In this document: piece by piece, positions 44,864-54,040 of the stretch | Layout: every line of letters begins with the position of its first letter | Position numbering within the stretch: the first letter of the stretch is position 1 | Assembly (NCBI GenBank): GCA_016793245.1 | Contig: JAEUHW010000426.1 | Coordinates: 78,084 to 142,083, forward strand | Origin: Planctomycetota bacterium | GTDB taxonomy: Bacteria; Planctomycetota; UBA1135; JADKAF01 | Direction of reading: 5' to 3' | Length of the DNA stretch: 64,000 bases | Notes under the pieces: model-generated | Told to the model about the DNA's origin: nothing | What the model saw: only the letters and a program-made list of their open reading frames with translations | The model's database searches: none | Position numbers and translations under genes: made by a program

Positions 44864-46317
44864 TCCGGTTCAAGTACCGTCCCGGGGACTTCCTCGTGCG
44901 CGAGGTCTACGACCGCGCGCGGATCGGCGACAGCGGGCCGTTCGCGATCTACGAGCTCACGAAGGTGAAGCGCTCGACGCTCGAGGCCGCGACGCGCCTC
45001 GCGGAGGTCGCGCACGTCTCGCCCTCGGAGGTCGCGTTCGCGGGTCTGAAGGATCGCCAGGGGCGCACGACGCAGCTCGTCTCCGTGCGCACCACGCGGC
45101 GCCTGGAGCTGCGCGAGCCCGGCTTCGAGCTGCGCTGGCTCGGGCGCTCCGAGTCGCCCGTGGATGCGAGCTGGAACGCGGCGAACCGTTTCGAGATCGT
45201 CGTGCGCGGCTTGAAGGAACCGGACCTCGAGCGCTTCCATCGCAACCTCGCCGAGGTCGAGGTCCAGGGCCTCCCGAACTACTTCGACGACCAGCGCTTC
45301 GGCTGTCTCCGTCACGGGCAAGGGCTCATCGTCCGCGCGCTCCTCGACGGTCGCGCCGAGGAAGCGCTGCAGCGCGTGATCGCTTCTCCTTCGCGCTTCG
45401 ACGGCGAGCAGGAGGGCCTGGCGAAAGCGCTGCTCCGGAGGCGCTGGGGCGAGTGGGGCGCCTGCAAGCCGCTCGCGCGTCGCCTCGGGCGCTACCTCGG
45501 CGTCTTCGAGCATCTGGAGCGCGCGCCGCAGGATTTCCTCGGCGCGTTCCGACACGTCGCGCATCGCGAGCGCTTGATCCACCTGTACGCGTATCAGAGC
45601 TTCCTCTGGAACCGCACGGTCGCGGCCTGGCTGCGCGCGCGGCACGGCGAGGACACGCTCTTCATCGATACCGACATGGGGGCGCTCCCGGTCTGGGGCG
45701 AGCTCTCGAACGAGGAGCGAGCGCTCTTCGAGCGCACGACGCTGCCGCTGCTCGACTCGCGCTATCGCCCGAGCGATCCCGCGATCCGCGCGGCGCTGCT
45801 CGAAGTGCTGCGGACGGAGCGCGTGCGCCCGAGCGAGCTCGAAGGCCCGGATCTCGCGGGGTTCCAGTTCAAGTACCAGGAGCGCGCGCTGCTGCTGCGG
45901 CCGGCGAAGCTGCGCATCGCGCGCCCGCGCCGCGACGAGTCCGAGGATGGGGCGCTCAAGGTCGGCCTCGAGTTCGAGCTGCCGCGCGGCGCCTACGCGA
46001 CCTTGGTGCTGAAGCGGCTCTTCCTCGCCAACAAGCGCGGCAAGCTCAGCGCGCGACCCGACGAGGAGCGCAAGGTCCCGCAGGCCAAGTGGTCCAGCGG
46101 TGCGGCGAATCGCGAGCTGCGCGGGTGGGAAGCGCGCGACCGCGGACCCATGCGGCGCGATGGAGGCGGACCGATGCGTCGCGAGGGCGGCGGCCCCATG
46201 CGCCGCGATGGCGGCGGTCCGCAGCGGCGCGATGGCGGCGGTCCGCCGCGGCGCGATGGAGATCGATTCCCTGGTCGAGATCGCGGTCCGGAGCGGCCGC
46301 GCGGAGGGCGAACGTGA
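44860..46317 (+). CDS. truD: tRNA pseudouridine(13) synthase TruD with Arg/Gly-rich repeat tail
   Basis: A 485-residue enzyme. The catalytic aspartate is D65 in FAGLKDRQGRTTQ, followed by PNYFDDQRFGCLRHG, and the TRUD insertion domain region lies at about 150-340. The catalytic part ends near residue 420. The tail (about 428-485) is an Arg/Gly/Asp low-complexity stretch of five eight-residue repeats (PMRRDGGG type), absent from ordinary TruD. Such tails usually add RNA contacts. The GTG start of the next gene overlaps the stop codon. Confidence 0.93.
   Translation: MIRFKYRPGDFLVREVYDRARIGDSGPFAIYELTKVKRSTLEAATRLAEVAHVSPSEVAFAGLKDRQGRTTQLVSVRTTRRLELREPGFELRWLGRSESPVDASWNAANRFEIVVRGLKEPDLERFHRNLAEVEVQGLPNYFDDQRFGCLRHGQGLIVRALLDGRAEEALQRVIASPSRFDGEQEGLAKALLRRRWGEWGACKPLARRLGRYLGVFEHLERAPQDFLGAFRHVAHRERLIHLYAYQSFLWNRTVAAWLRARHGEDTLFIDTDMGALPVWGELSNEERALFERTTLPLLDSRYRPSDPAIRAALLEVLRTERVRPSELEGPDLAGFQFKYQERALLLRPAKLRIARPRRDESEDGALKVGLEFELPRGAYATLVLKRLFLANKRGKLSARPDEERKVPQAKWSSGAANRELRGWEARDRGPMRRDGGGPMRREGGGPMRRDGGGPQRRDGGGPPRRDGDRFPGRDRGPERPRGGRT
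46147..46266 (+). repeat. Five 24-bp in-frame repeats in the truD tail
   Basis: Units begin at 46147, 46171, 46195, 46219 and 46243. Each encodes eight residues of the form P-M/Q/P-R-R-D/E-G-G-G. Third-position differences between units show that the array is not brand new. The frame is kept throughout, so the repeat is translated. Confidence 0.9.
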
Positions 46318-47192
46318 GCGAACGGTGCGTCGGCGTGATCGGCGGTTCGGGTCTCTACGAGATGGAAGGGCTCGCTGATCTGCGCGAAGTGCGCGTTCGG
46401 ACGCCGTTCGGCGATCCGTCGGATGCGATCCTCTGCGGCGAGCTGCGCTCGCCGCACGGCGACGTTCGTCTCGCCTTCCTGCCCCGTCACGGGCGCGGGC
46501 ATCGCTACTCGCCCTCGACGATCCCGTATCGCGCGAACCTCTGGGCGCTGAAGAGCCTGGGGTGCACCGAGATCCTCTCTGTGAGCGCCGTCGGCTCCAT
46601 GCGCGAAGACCTGCACCCCGGCGACTTCGTCATCGTCGACCAGTTCTTCGATCGCACGATGGGCCGCGCCTCGACCTTCTTCGGCACCGGGCTCGTCGCG
46701 CACGTGATGTTCGCGGACCCGCTCTGCAAGGAGCTCGGCGATCTCCTCTACGAGCAGGGGCGCGCGCTCTCGATTCCGATCCATCGCGGCGGAACCTACC
46801 TCTGCATGGAGGGCCCGGCGTTCTCGACGCGAGCCGAGTCGCGGATCTACCGGCAGTGGGGCGTCGACGTGATCGGGATGACGAACCTCACCGAGGCCAA
46901 GCTCGCGCGTGAGGCGGAGATCTCCTACGCGACGATCGCCATGGTCACCGACTACGACTGCTGGCACGAGGAGCACGACGCCGTGACGGTCGATGCGGTG
47001 GTCGCGGTGATGCGCTCCAACGTCGGCAAGGCGAAGGCGCTGCTTGCCGCGACGGCGCCGCGGCTCGCGCGGCCTCTCGCCTGCGCGTGCAAGGACGCGC
47101 TGAAGAGCGCGATCATGACCCATCGCGAGGCCATCGACCCGGCGCTGGCCGAGGCCCTGCGGCCGATCGTCGGCCGCTACCTCGGCGGCTGA
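46314..47192 (+). CDS. mtnP: S-methyl-5'-thioadenosine phosphorylase family protein
   Basis: A 292-residue phosphorylase starting at GTG 46314 (GGAGGG upstream, GTGA overlap with truD). Family landmarks are GVIGGSGLYEMEGL (phosphate loop), LPRHGRGHRYSPSTIPYRAN, SVSAVGSMREDLHPGDFV, MEGPAFSTRAESR and GMTNLTEAKLAREAEI with VTDYDCW. The MTNLTEAKLA and CWHEE segments favour methylthioadenosine phosphorylase over purine nucleoside phosphorylase. It would cleave methylthioadenosine to adenine and methylthioribose-1-phosphate. Confidence 0.88.
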   Translation: MSERCVGVIGGSGLYEMEGLADLREVRVRTPFGDPSDAILCGELRSPHGDVRLAFLPRHGRGHRYSPSTIPYRANLWALKSLGCTEILSVSAVGSMREDLHPGDFVIVDQFFDRTMGRASTFFGTGLVAHVMFADPLCKELGDLLYEQGRALSIPIHRGGTYLCMEGPAFSTRAESRIYRQWGVDVIGMTNLTEAKLAREAEISYATIAMVTDYDCWHEEHDAVTVDAVVAVMRSNVGKAKALLAATAPRLARPLACACKDALKSAIMTHREAIDPALAEALRPIVGRYLGG

Positions 47193-47274
47193 TCGCTCGG
47201 GCGCCGCCGCGATGGCGCGCGACCCGCTGGAACCCTATCCTGCTCCGCTCCTTCCCCCCTCGGAGCTCCGCGCC

Positions 47275-48333
47275 ATGGGCCGTCCGTTCTCCCGCCGTCA
47301 CTTCCTGCTCTCGTCCGGAGCCGCGGCCTCGGTCGGGGCGCTCGGCGCGCGCGCTCGCGGAGCGCGGACGGAGGATCCGGGAGTCGTCGTCGTCGCGAGC
47401 GACAACGGGCTCGCGGCCGTGGAGCGCGCTTACGAACTCGCGCTCGCCGGCACGCTGCCCGTGGACGCGGCGGTGGCCGGCGTGTCGCTGGTCGAAGCCG
47501 ATCCTTCCGATCAGACCGTCGGCTTGGGCGGCTTGCCGAACGAAGACGGCGTCGTCGAGCTCGACGCCAGCGTGATGTGCGGTCCGACCTATCGCGCCGG
47601 AGCCGTCGCCTCGCTGCGGAACATCATGCATCCGTCGCAGGTGGCGCTGACCGTGATGCGCCGCACCGATCACGTGCTCCTCGTCGGCGAAGGCGCGCTC
47701 CGCTTCGCGAGGCAGCACGGGTTCCGCGAGCAGGATCTCCTGACCGAGGCTTCGCGCCTCGAGTGGCTGCGCTGGAAGGAGTCGCTGAGCAGCGAGGACG
47801 ATCGCCTGACGCCCGAGCAGGCCGAAGCGGGCTTCACCAGCGCGGGGGGCGGAGGCGGCAAGCGCGGCAAGCGCGAGACGGGCACGATCAACCTCTGCGT
47901 CCGCAACGCCGCCGGTGATCTCGGCGGCTGCACGACGACGAGCGGCCTCGCGTGGAAGATCCCGGGACGCGTCGGCGATTCTCCGCTGATCGGCGCGGGG
48001 CTCTATGTGGACAACGAGGTCGGAGCCGCCGGCTCGACCGGTCGCGGCGAGGCGACGATCCTCTCCTGCGGCGCGCACACCGTCGTCGAGCTGATGCGCG
48101 GCGGCTTGCACCCGAAGGACGCGTGCCTCGAGGTGCTCCGGCGCGTCGCGACGCGCACGAAGCAGCGCCACTTGCTTCGCGAGGACGGGCGCGTGGCCTT
48201 CAACTTGAATCTCTACGCCGTGAGCAAGGCCGGCGCGTTCGGCGCGGCCTGCCTGTACGGACCCCATCGCTACGCCGTCGCGACGAAGGACGGCGTGCGC
48301 CACGAGGACGAGGCGGCGCTCTACGAGCGCTGA
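47275..48333 (+). CDS. Glycosylasparaginase-family Ntn hydrolase, Tat-exported
   Basis: A 352-residue N4-(beta-N-acetylglucosaminyl)-L-asparaginase-like protein. It begins [15 protein letters not shown], a twin-arginine signal, ending near residue 34. Family motifs are [17 protein letters not shown] and the self-cleavage region [10 protein letters not shown], where T204 would become the N-terminal nucleophile; [20 protein letters not shown] and ATGRGE-type [10 protein letters not shown] follow. It would cleave glycan-Asn links outside the cytoplasm. ATG 47275 is chosen to place the Tat motif at the N-terminus. It lies 26 bases before the carboxylase operon. Confidence 0.85.
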   Translation: MGRPFSRRHFLLSSGAAASVGALGARARGARTEDPGVVVVASDNGLAAVERAYELALAGTLPVDAAVAGVSLVEADPSDQTVGLGGLPNEDGVVELDASVMCGPTYRAGAVASLRNIMHPSQVALTVMRRTDHVLLVGEGALRFARQHGFREQDLLTEASRLEWLRWKESLSSEDDRLTPEQAEAGFTSAGGGGGKRGKRETGTINLCVRNAAGDLGGCTTTSGLAWKIPGRVGDSPLIGAGLYVDNEVGAAGSTGRGEATILSCGAHTVVELMRGGLHPKDACLEVLRRVATRTKQRHLLREDGRVAFNLNLYAVSKAGAFGAACLYGPHRYAVATKDGVRHEDEAALYER

Positions 48334-48359
48334 CCTTCCGCCAGGGATGTGACCCCACG

Positions 48360-49919
48360 ATGAGCGAGAAACCCGTCGATCCGCGCGTGCAGGAGCTCCG
48401 CCGCCGCCGCGAAGAAGCGCTGAAGGGCGGAGGTGAGGCGCGCATCGCGCAGCAGCACGCGAAGGGCAAGCTCACCGCGCGCGAGCGCATCGAGCTCCTG
48501 CTCGACGAAGGCTCGTTCCACGAGCTCGATCGCTTCGTCGCGCATCGCTGCCACGACTTCGACATGCAGAAGCAGAAGTTCGCGACCGACGGCGTGGTCA
48601 CCGGGCACGGCACGATCCACGGCCGGCCGGTCTACGTCTTCTCGCAGGACTTCACCATCTTCGGCGGCTCGCTCTCGGAAGCGCACTCCGAGAAGATCTG
48701 CAAGATCATGGACATGGCGACGAAGGTCGGCGTGCCCGTGATCGGGATGAACGACTCCGGCGGCGCGCGCATCCAGGAGGGCGTGGTCAGCCTCGGCGCC
48801 TACGCGGATCTCTTCCTCCGCAACACGATGGCCTCCGGCGTCGTGCCGCAGATCTCGGCGATCCTCGGCCCCTGCGCCGGGGGCGCGGTCTACTCGCCGG
48901 CCTTGACCGACTTCGTGTTCATGGTCGAGGGCACGAGCTACATGCACATCACCGGCCCCGACGTCGTGAAGACCGTCACGCACGAGGAGGTGAGCTCGGA
49001 GGATCTCGGCGGCGCGCGCGTGCACATGGAGAAGAGCGGGGTTTCGCACTTCACCTGCCGCGACGACCGCGAGTGCCTGGCGCGCATCCGCCAGCTCATG
49101 TCCTACCTGCCGCAGAACAATGCGGAGGAGGCGCCGCGGGTCGCGAGCGACGATCCCGCCGAGCGCATGGACCCCGAGCTCGACACGCTGGTGCCGCTCG
49201 AGACGAACAAGCCGTACGACATGCTGGCGGTCATCCGCCGCATCGTGGACGACGGCGAGTTCTTCGAGGTGCAGGCGGGCTTCGCGAGGAACATCGTGAT
49301 CGGCTTCGCGCGCATCGGCGGGCGCAGCGTCGGCATCGTCGGCAACCAGCCCGCGGTGCTCGCCGGCTGCCTCGACATCGACGCCAGCACGAAGGCCGGG
49401 CGCTTCGTGCGCTTCTGCGACGCGTTCAACCTGCCGATCGTCACCTTCGAGGACGTGCCGGGCTTCCTGCCGGGGACGCTGCAGGAGCTGGGCGGCATCA
49501 TCCGCCACGGTGCCAAGCTGCTCTACGCGTACTGCGAGGCCACGGTGCCGAAGCTCACCGTGATCACGCGGAAGGCCTACGGCGGCGCGTACGACGTCAT
49601 GGCCTCGAAGCACATCCGCTCCGACTACAACCTGGCTTGGGCCGGCGCCGAGATCGCGGTGATGGGGGCGGAGGGCGCGGCGAAGATCATCCATCGCCGC
49701 GAGATCCAGGAGGCCGCCGATCCGGCCAAGAAGGAGCAGGAGAAGATCGCCGAGTACCGCGCGAAGTTCAGCAATCCGTACCAGGCGGCGGAGCGCGGCT
49801 ACGTGGACGACGTGATCGAGCCGCGCGAGACGCGGCCGCGGCTCATCGCCGCGCTCCAGCTCCTGCGGGCGAAGCGCGATACGCACTACCCGAAGAAGCA
49901 CGGCAACATCCCGCTGTGA
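48360..49919 (+). CDS. pccB: Acyl-CoA (propionyl-CoA type) carboxylase, carboxyltransferase subunit
   Basis: A 519-residue biotin-dependent carboxyltransferase. N- and C-terminal crotonase-like halves are both complete: [47 protein letters not shown] and MHITGPDVV in the first; [22 protein letters not shown] and MGAEGAAKI in the second. It carboxylates a short acyl-CoA such as propionyl-CoA; substrate choice cannot be fixed by eye. The genes for a small membrane protein, biotin carboxylase and biotin carrier follow with four-base or near overlaps. Confidence 0.93.
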   Translation: MSEKPVDPRVQELRRRREEALKGGGEARIAQQHAKGKLTARERIELLLDEGSFHELDRFVAHRCHDFDMQKQKFATDGVVTGHGTIHGRPVYVFSQDFTIFGGSLSEAHSEKICKIMDMATKVGVPVIGMNDSGGARIQEGVVSLGAYADLFLRNTMASGVVPQISAILGPCAGGAVYSPALTDFVFMVEGTSYMHITGPDVVKTVTHEEVSSEDLGGARVHMEKSGVSHFTCRDDRECLARIRQLMSYLPQNNAEEAPRVASDDPAERMDPELDTLVPLETNKPYDMLAVIRRIVDDGEFFEVQAGFARNIVIGFARIGGRSVGIVGNQPAVLAGCLDIDASTKAGRFVRFCDAFNLPIVTFEDVPGFLPGTLQELGGIIRHGAKLLYAYCEATVPKLTVITRKAYGGAYDVMASKHIRSDYNLAWAGAEIAVMGAEGAAKIIHRREIQEAADPAKKEQEKIAEYRAKFSNPYQAAERGYVDDVIEPRETRPRLIAALQLLRAKRDTHYPKKHGNIPL

Positions 49920-50221
49920 GCGAGCGCGACTCCGGCGGCGCCTCACGGCGTTTCGTGCGAGCGGTGGATCAGCTCCGCCGCTCGTGTTGGAGCGCTTTGC
50001 TGGCGACCGCCGCCGTTTGCGCGCTGCTCGGATGGCAGACGCAGGAGTGGCGCTTGCCGGCGCTGCTCCTGCCGCTCGGCGAAGCCGTGGTCCTGCTCTG
50101 GTACTTCGATGCGCGCTTGCGCGTCTTCGCCGCCGAGGTCGGCGAAGCGATCGAGCGCGAGGTCTCCGAACAACTGCGCGCGGCCGAGGACCTGCGGCGC
50201 GCGCGTGAACGAGGAATGTGA
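49916..50221 (+). CDS. Small two-helix membrane protein within the carboxylase operon
   Basis: A 101-residue protein. The GTG start at 49916 overlaps the pccB stop (GTGA). It has a basic N-terminus (residues 1-27), two adjacent hydrophobic helices (about 28-44 [13 protein letters not shown]; about 50-68 [18 protein letters not shown]) and an amphipathic acidic/basic C-terminal helix (about 70-101). The gene ends five bases before accC. The place in the operon recalls the small gamma subunit of sodium-pump decarboxylases, but that has one helix and no similarity is visible. It may anchor the carboxylase to the membrane. Confidence 0.75.
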   Translation: MSERDSGGASRRFVRAVDQLRRSCWSALLATAAVCALLGWQTQEWRLPALLLPLGEAVVLLWYFDARLRVFAAEVGEAIEREVSEQLRAAEDLRRARERGM

Positions 50222-50225
50222 TCCG

Positions 50226-51731
50226 GTGTTCCAGAAGATCCTGATCGCGAACCGCGGCGAGATCGCGCTGCGCGTGCTGCGCACCTGCCGCGAGATGGGC
50301 ATCAAGACCGTCGCGGTCTACTCCGAGCCCGATCGAACGGCGCTGCACGTCCGCCTCGCCGACCAGGCCGTCTGCATCGGCCCGGCGGCTCCGCGCGAGT
50401 CGTACTTGAACATCCAGAAGGTGATCGACGCCGCGCGCTCGACCGGCGCACAAGCGATCCACCCCGGCTACGGCTTCCTCTCCGAGCGCGAGGCGTTCTC
50501 CGCCGCGTGCGAGGAGGCGGGGATCGTCTTCATCGGTCCGCCGCCGAGCGCCATCCGCGCGATGGGGGACAAGATCTCCGCGCGCCAGAAGATGATCGCC
50601 GCCGGAGTGCCCGTGGTGCCCGGGATCGCGGAGCCGCTCGCCGATGTCGCCGTCGCCGAGCGCGAAGCGGCGCGCATCGGTTACCCGGTGATGCTGAAGG
50701 CCACCGCCGGCGGCGGGGGCAAGGGGATCCGCATCGTCGAGAGGAAGGAGGATCTGCTCGGCGCGTTCACGACCGCGTCCGGCGAGGCGCTCTCCTCGTT
50801 CGGCGACGGTCGCCTCTACCTCGAGAAGTATCTGGTCGCGCCGCGGCACATCGAAGTGCAGGTGCTCGCGGATGCCCACGGCAACTGCGTGCACTTCGGC
50901 GAGCGCGAGTGCTCGATCCAGCGCCGGCACCAGAAGCTCGTCGAGGAGACGCCCTCCGTCGTCGTGGATGCGGAGATGCGCCGGAAGATGGGCGCGGTCG
51001 CCGTGCAGGCCGCGCAGTCGATCGGCTACCGCAACGCGGGGACGATCGAGATGCTCTGGTCGCAGGGCGAGTTCTACTTCCTGGAGATGAACACGCGCCT
51101 CCAGGTCGAGCACCCGATCACCGAGATGGTCTGCGGCGTCGATCTCGTGCGCGAGCAGCTCCGCGTCGCGTTCGGCGAGCCGCTGGGCTACGGTCAGGAA
51201 GCGATCCAGCGCCATGGCCACGCGATCGAAGTGCGCATCAACGCCGAGGACCCCGAGCATGGCTTCGTGCCCTCGACCGGCACGATCCAGAACCTGCGCT
51301 TGCCCGGCGGACCGTGGGTGCGCGTCGACTCCGCGGTCTACCGCGGCATGAAGGTCGGGCTCGACTACGACTCGATGCTCGCGAAGGTCATCGTGTGGGG
51401 GCACGATCGCCCGCAGGCGATCGCGCGCATGGAGCGCGCGCTGATGGAGCTCCACATCGGCGGTGTTCGCACGGGTGCGCCGCTCGCGCTGCGCGTGCTG
51501 CGCTCGAAGGAGTTCCAGCGCGGCGAGACGGATACGCGCTTCCTCGAGCGCGTGGCCCTTCCGCCCGCCTCGGATCGCTTCGTCGAGGTCGCGGCGATCG
51601 CCACGGCGGTACACAAACATCTCTCCGGTCAGCGACGCTCCCTCGGCGCGCAGGGAGAGCAGAGCGGCGGAGATGCGATGCCCGCCTGGCTCCTCATGGG
51701 ACGCCGCGACGGCATGCGGAGGTGGTCGTGA
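50226..51731 (+). CDS. accC: Biotin carboxylase subunit
   Basis: A 501-residue ATP-grasp enzyme that carboxylates biotin using bicarbonate. It starts at GTG 50226 with FQKILIANRGEIALR. Family signatures are HPGYGFLSE, KATAGGGGKGIRIV (ATP loop), ERECSIQRRHQKLVEE and FLEMNTRLQVEHPITEM. The C-terminal 40 residues (GQRRSLGAQGEQSGGDAM) are an extra linker. The stop overlaps the carrier gene (GTGA). In this order the complex resembles a split propionyl-CoA or acetyl-CoA carboxylase. Confidence 0.95.
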   Translation: MFQKILIANRGEIALRVLRTCREMGIKTVAVYSEPDRTALHVRLADQAVCIGPAAPRESYLNIQKVIDAARSTGAQAIHPGYGFLSEREAFSAACEEAGIVFIGPPPSAIRAMGDKISARQKMIAAGVPVVPGIAEPLADVAVAEREAARIGYPVMLKATAGGGGKGIRIVERKEDLLGAFTTASGEALSSFGDGRLYLEKYLVAPRHIEVQVLADAHGNCVHFGERECSIQRRHQKLVEETPSVVVDAEMRRKMGAVAVQAAQSIGYRNAGTIEMLWSQGEFYFLEMNTRLQVEHPITEMVCGVDLVREQLRVAFGEPLGYGQEAIQRHGHAIEVRINAEDPEHGFVPSTGTIQNLRLPGGPWVRVDSAVYRGMKVGLDYDSMLAKVIVWGHDRPQAIARMERALMELHIGGVRTGAPLALRVLRSKEFQRGETDTRFLERVALPPASDRFVEVAAIATAVHKHLSGQRRSLGAQGEQSGGDAMPAWLLMGRRDGMRRWS

Positions 51732-52240
51732 AGTACTTCGTGAAGATCGGGGAGCGCGAGCTCGAGCTCGAGCTCGTGCGCGAAGGTCAGAGCCTCTTCG
51801 CGGTCCTCGGCGATCGTCGCTTCGAAGTCGAGCACGCGGATGTCGATCGGCTCGGCCAGTCGATGCTGCGCGTCGGTCCCGATGCGTATGCCGTCTCGAT
51901 GGAGGAGGAAGGCGAGCGCTATCGCGTCTCCATCGCCGGCGAGGGCTTCACCGTGGAGTGCGACGACGAGCGCGAGCGCGCCGCGCGCGCCCTCTCCGGT
52001 GAGAAGAGCACCGGTGGCGGACTCGTGGAGAGCATCATGCCCGGCATCGTGCGCGCGCTGCTCGTCGCCGAAGGCGACGTCGTCGCACCGGACACGACGC
52101 TCCTCATCCTCGAAGCGATGAAGATGCAGAACGAGATCAAGGCCGGCGCGAGCGGCGTGGTGAGCAAGATCCACGTCGCGGTGGGCGCGGCGATCGGGGC
52201 GGGGGCGAAGCTGGTGGAGATCAAGCCGCCGGAGGCTTGA
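51728..52240 (+). CDS. Biotin carboxyl carrier protein
   Basis: A 170-residue protein. Residues 1-90 are a beta-rich lead (KYFVKIGERELELELV), and residues 95-168 are the biotinyl domain with the acceptor K132 in LEAMKMQNEI and the usual flanking VESIMPGIV and AVGAAIGAGAKLVEI. It carries the carboxylated biotin between AccC and PccB, and its separate gene makes this a three-part enzyme. GTG 51728 overlaps the accC stop. Confidence 0.92.
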   Translation: MKYFVKIGERELELELVREGQSLFAVLGDRRFEVEHADVDRLGQSMLRVGPDAYAVSMEEEGERYRVSIAGEGFTVECDDERERAARALSGEKSTGGGLVESIMPGIVRALLVAEGDVVAPDTTLLILEAMKMQNEIKAGASGVVSKIHVAVGAAIGAGAKLVEIKPPEA

Positions 52241-52287
52241 GCGCACGCGGTCTCGGCCAGCTCGCTCGCGTGGGAGCCTCTGCTGCA

Positions 52288-52311
52288 GCGCCGGCCGGAC
52301 CTGTCCGGCGC
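52288..52311. terminator. Hairpin between convergent operons
   Basis: GCGCCGG (52288-52294) pairs with CCGGCGC (52305-52311) over ten bases. It lies in the 90-base gap between the carrier gene and the minus-strand gene ending at 52331. Confidence 0.4.
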
Positions 52312-52330
52312 GCGCGGGCACGCTCGCGTG

Positions 52331-52954
52331 CTACGGCTCTTCGCTGTCCTCGGCGCTGTCCGCGCCGCCCTCTTCCGCCCCGAGCCGCGACTTCGCGAGC
52401 ATCCACTCGCCCATCGACGGGATCACCGCCTCGCGGAAGCGCGGCGAGAGCCGCTCCGCGAGGAAGAGCCGGTAGAGGTGGTCGAGGAGATCGGAGAGCG
52501 CGAAGAGCGCGTCCAGGCTCTCCTTCTCGCGCTCGCGCGCGTCCTCGGCTTCCGGCTTCGGCGGCTTCACGGAGCGCAGGCACATCTCGGTGCCGTCGAG
52601 CACGAGCGCCCAGCTACGCGTCCCGTCGGCGACCTGCAGGCGCGCGCGAGAGAGCTTCTTGCCGCGCAGCAGCGCGACACCGGCCTCCGCCGTGCGGCTC
52701 GGCGCGCCGCGCCGCAGCACGCTCTCCGCGCTCTCGAAGAGATCGTCGTCGGAGAGCCCTGCTTCCGCGGGCATGCGCTCGTCCGCGCGCAGCACGAGGA
52801 AGTCGTCGAAGAGCACGCCGAACTCGCGCGGGATCCCGTTCTCGTCCGGCATCTCGAAGGTGCCGCCGCCGGTCTCGCAGCGGTACCAGAGCCAGGTCAG
52901 GAACTCCTCGCCGAGATAGTGGCGATGCTGCTCGTCTTCGGTGTAGGTGCTCAT
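52331..52954 (-). CDS. Conserved protein co-encoded with the RdgC-like protein
   Basis: A 207-residue acidic, cytoplasmic-looking protein with YLGEEFLTWLWYRCE near the N-terminus and VLFDDFLVLRADERM, then a helical C-terminal half. Its start overlaps the stop of the RdgC-like gene by four bases (ATGA), so the two are made together. I cannot name the family with confidence; the tandem arrangement suggests a partner or the second half of a split RdgC. Confidence 0.55.
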   Translation of the reverse strand: MSTYTEDEQHRHYLGEEFLTWLWYRCETGGGTFEMPDENGIPREFGVLFDDFLVLRADERMPAEAGLSDDDLFESAESVLRRGAPSRTAEAGVALLRGKKLSRARLQVADGTRSWALVLDGTEMCLRSVKPPKPEAEDAREREKESLDALFALSDLLDHLYRLFLAERLSPRFREAVIPSMGEWMLAKSRLGAEEGGADSAEDSEEP

Positions 52955-53850
52955 CGCGCCACTTCCTCATCCGCGGCGTCTTCCGCGTCGATCCCCGCTC
53001 CGAAGCCACCGGCGTTCGCATCATCCCCGGCAGCGTCCACCTCGTCGTCGAACCCGCCGTCCTCGAAGTCGCTGACCTCGTCGTCGAGTTCTTCGGCGTC
53101 GATCTCCTCGGTGTCGATTTCCTCGGTGTCGATCGAGTCTCGATCCAGCGCCGCGCGAGAGCGGCGATCGTCGCGGAACGCCTCGCCTTCCGCCGCGCCG
53201 CCGGTGAACGGCACGATCTCGACGAGGCGCCGCGGCGGCGGCATCAGCAGCAGCGGTCCCAAGCGCTCGATGTACTGCTGGCGCTCGGGATCGGACTCCA
53301 AGCGCTCCGCCAGAGGACCCGCGCTGAGCTCGCGAAGGCCGCGACCGAAGGTGCGCTGGAAGAGCTGGGCCAGCGTCGTCGCCAGCCGATCGGAGGTGCC
53401 TTGGAGGAGCACGATGCGGCGCAGCGTGTCGATGAACACCTGGTGCAGCGCGACGCTCGGCAACGCCCGGGCGAGCAAGTCCGCCTCGACGCGCTGGCGG
53501 ATCTCCTGGCGCTTCTTCTTCGGCAGGTGCTCGACGCCGAGCGCCTCGCGCTCCGCGCGTTCCTCGGCGAGGGTGTGGATCTTCACCAGGGATCCGGGGA
53601 CGCGCTTCTTGTCGAGGCGGATCGCGAGCGTGAGGCGCGCGCCGAAGCGCACGTCCTCCTCGCGGAGATCGCGGCCGGTGGGATCCCAGGGGCTCACCCA
53701 GCCGCTCGACTCCGCCTCGGTGGGCGTGTCATCGATGGCGTGGAACGACTGGTCGCGGAGCGCGGCGAAGGTCTCGGGCGCGGTGAGATCGATCGGCGCG
53801 CCTTCGATTTGGTAGCGCCGGAACGAGCCGCGCGTCTTCAGGACGGGCAT
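52951..53850 (-). CDS. RdgC-like recombination-associated protein
   Basis: A 299-residue protein starting at ATG 53850 (MPVLKTRGSFRRYQIEG). The lead and the middle segments LTLAIRLDKKRVPGSLVKIH, EHLPKKKRQEIRQRVE and ALPSVALHQVFIDTLRR resemble RdgC, a ring-forming DNA-binding protein that limits RecA activity in Proteobacteria. The C-terminal 60 residues are highly acidic (IDTEEIDTEEIDAEEL), unlike E. coli RdgC. Because RdgC is mainly proteobacterial, this is a distant homologue at best. Confidence 0.65.
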   Translation of the reverse strand: MPVLKTRGSFRRYQIEGAPIDLTAPETFAALRDQSFHAIDDTPTEAESSGWVSPWDPTGRDLREEDVRFGARLTLAIRLDKKRVPGSLVKIHTLAEERAEREALGVEHLPKKKRQEIRQRVEADLLARALPSVALHQVFIDTLRRIVLLQGTSDRLATTLAQLFQRTFGRGLRELSAGPLAERLESDPERQQYIERLGPLLLMPPPRRLVEIVPFTGGAAEGEAFRDDRRSRAALDRDSIDTEEIDTEEIDAEELDDEVSDFEDGGFDDEVDAAGDDANAGGFGAGIDAEDAADEEVAR

Positions 53851-54040
53851 GGGCGATGGGGGAGGACGAACCCTACGCGGAGGCGCGCGGCCCGGGCATC
53901 CGCCCCGGCGAGACCCATCGCGCACCCCCCTTCACAGGGACCTCCCTAGAGAGCGACGCGCTCCAGCGCAACGGCAAAAACGCGGGGCCTTGGCGCGCCA
54001 CGGCTTCCGCGGCGCCGGCGCGAGGTCGGCGCGCCGAGCC

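Noticed and set aside
48321..51620. 1099-residue open frame on the minus strand
   Set aside because: It lies opposite pccB and accC, whose family motifs are continuous on the plus strand.
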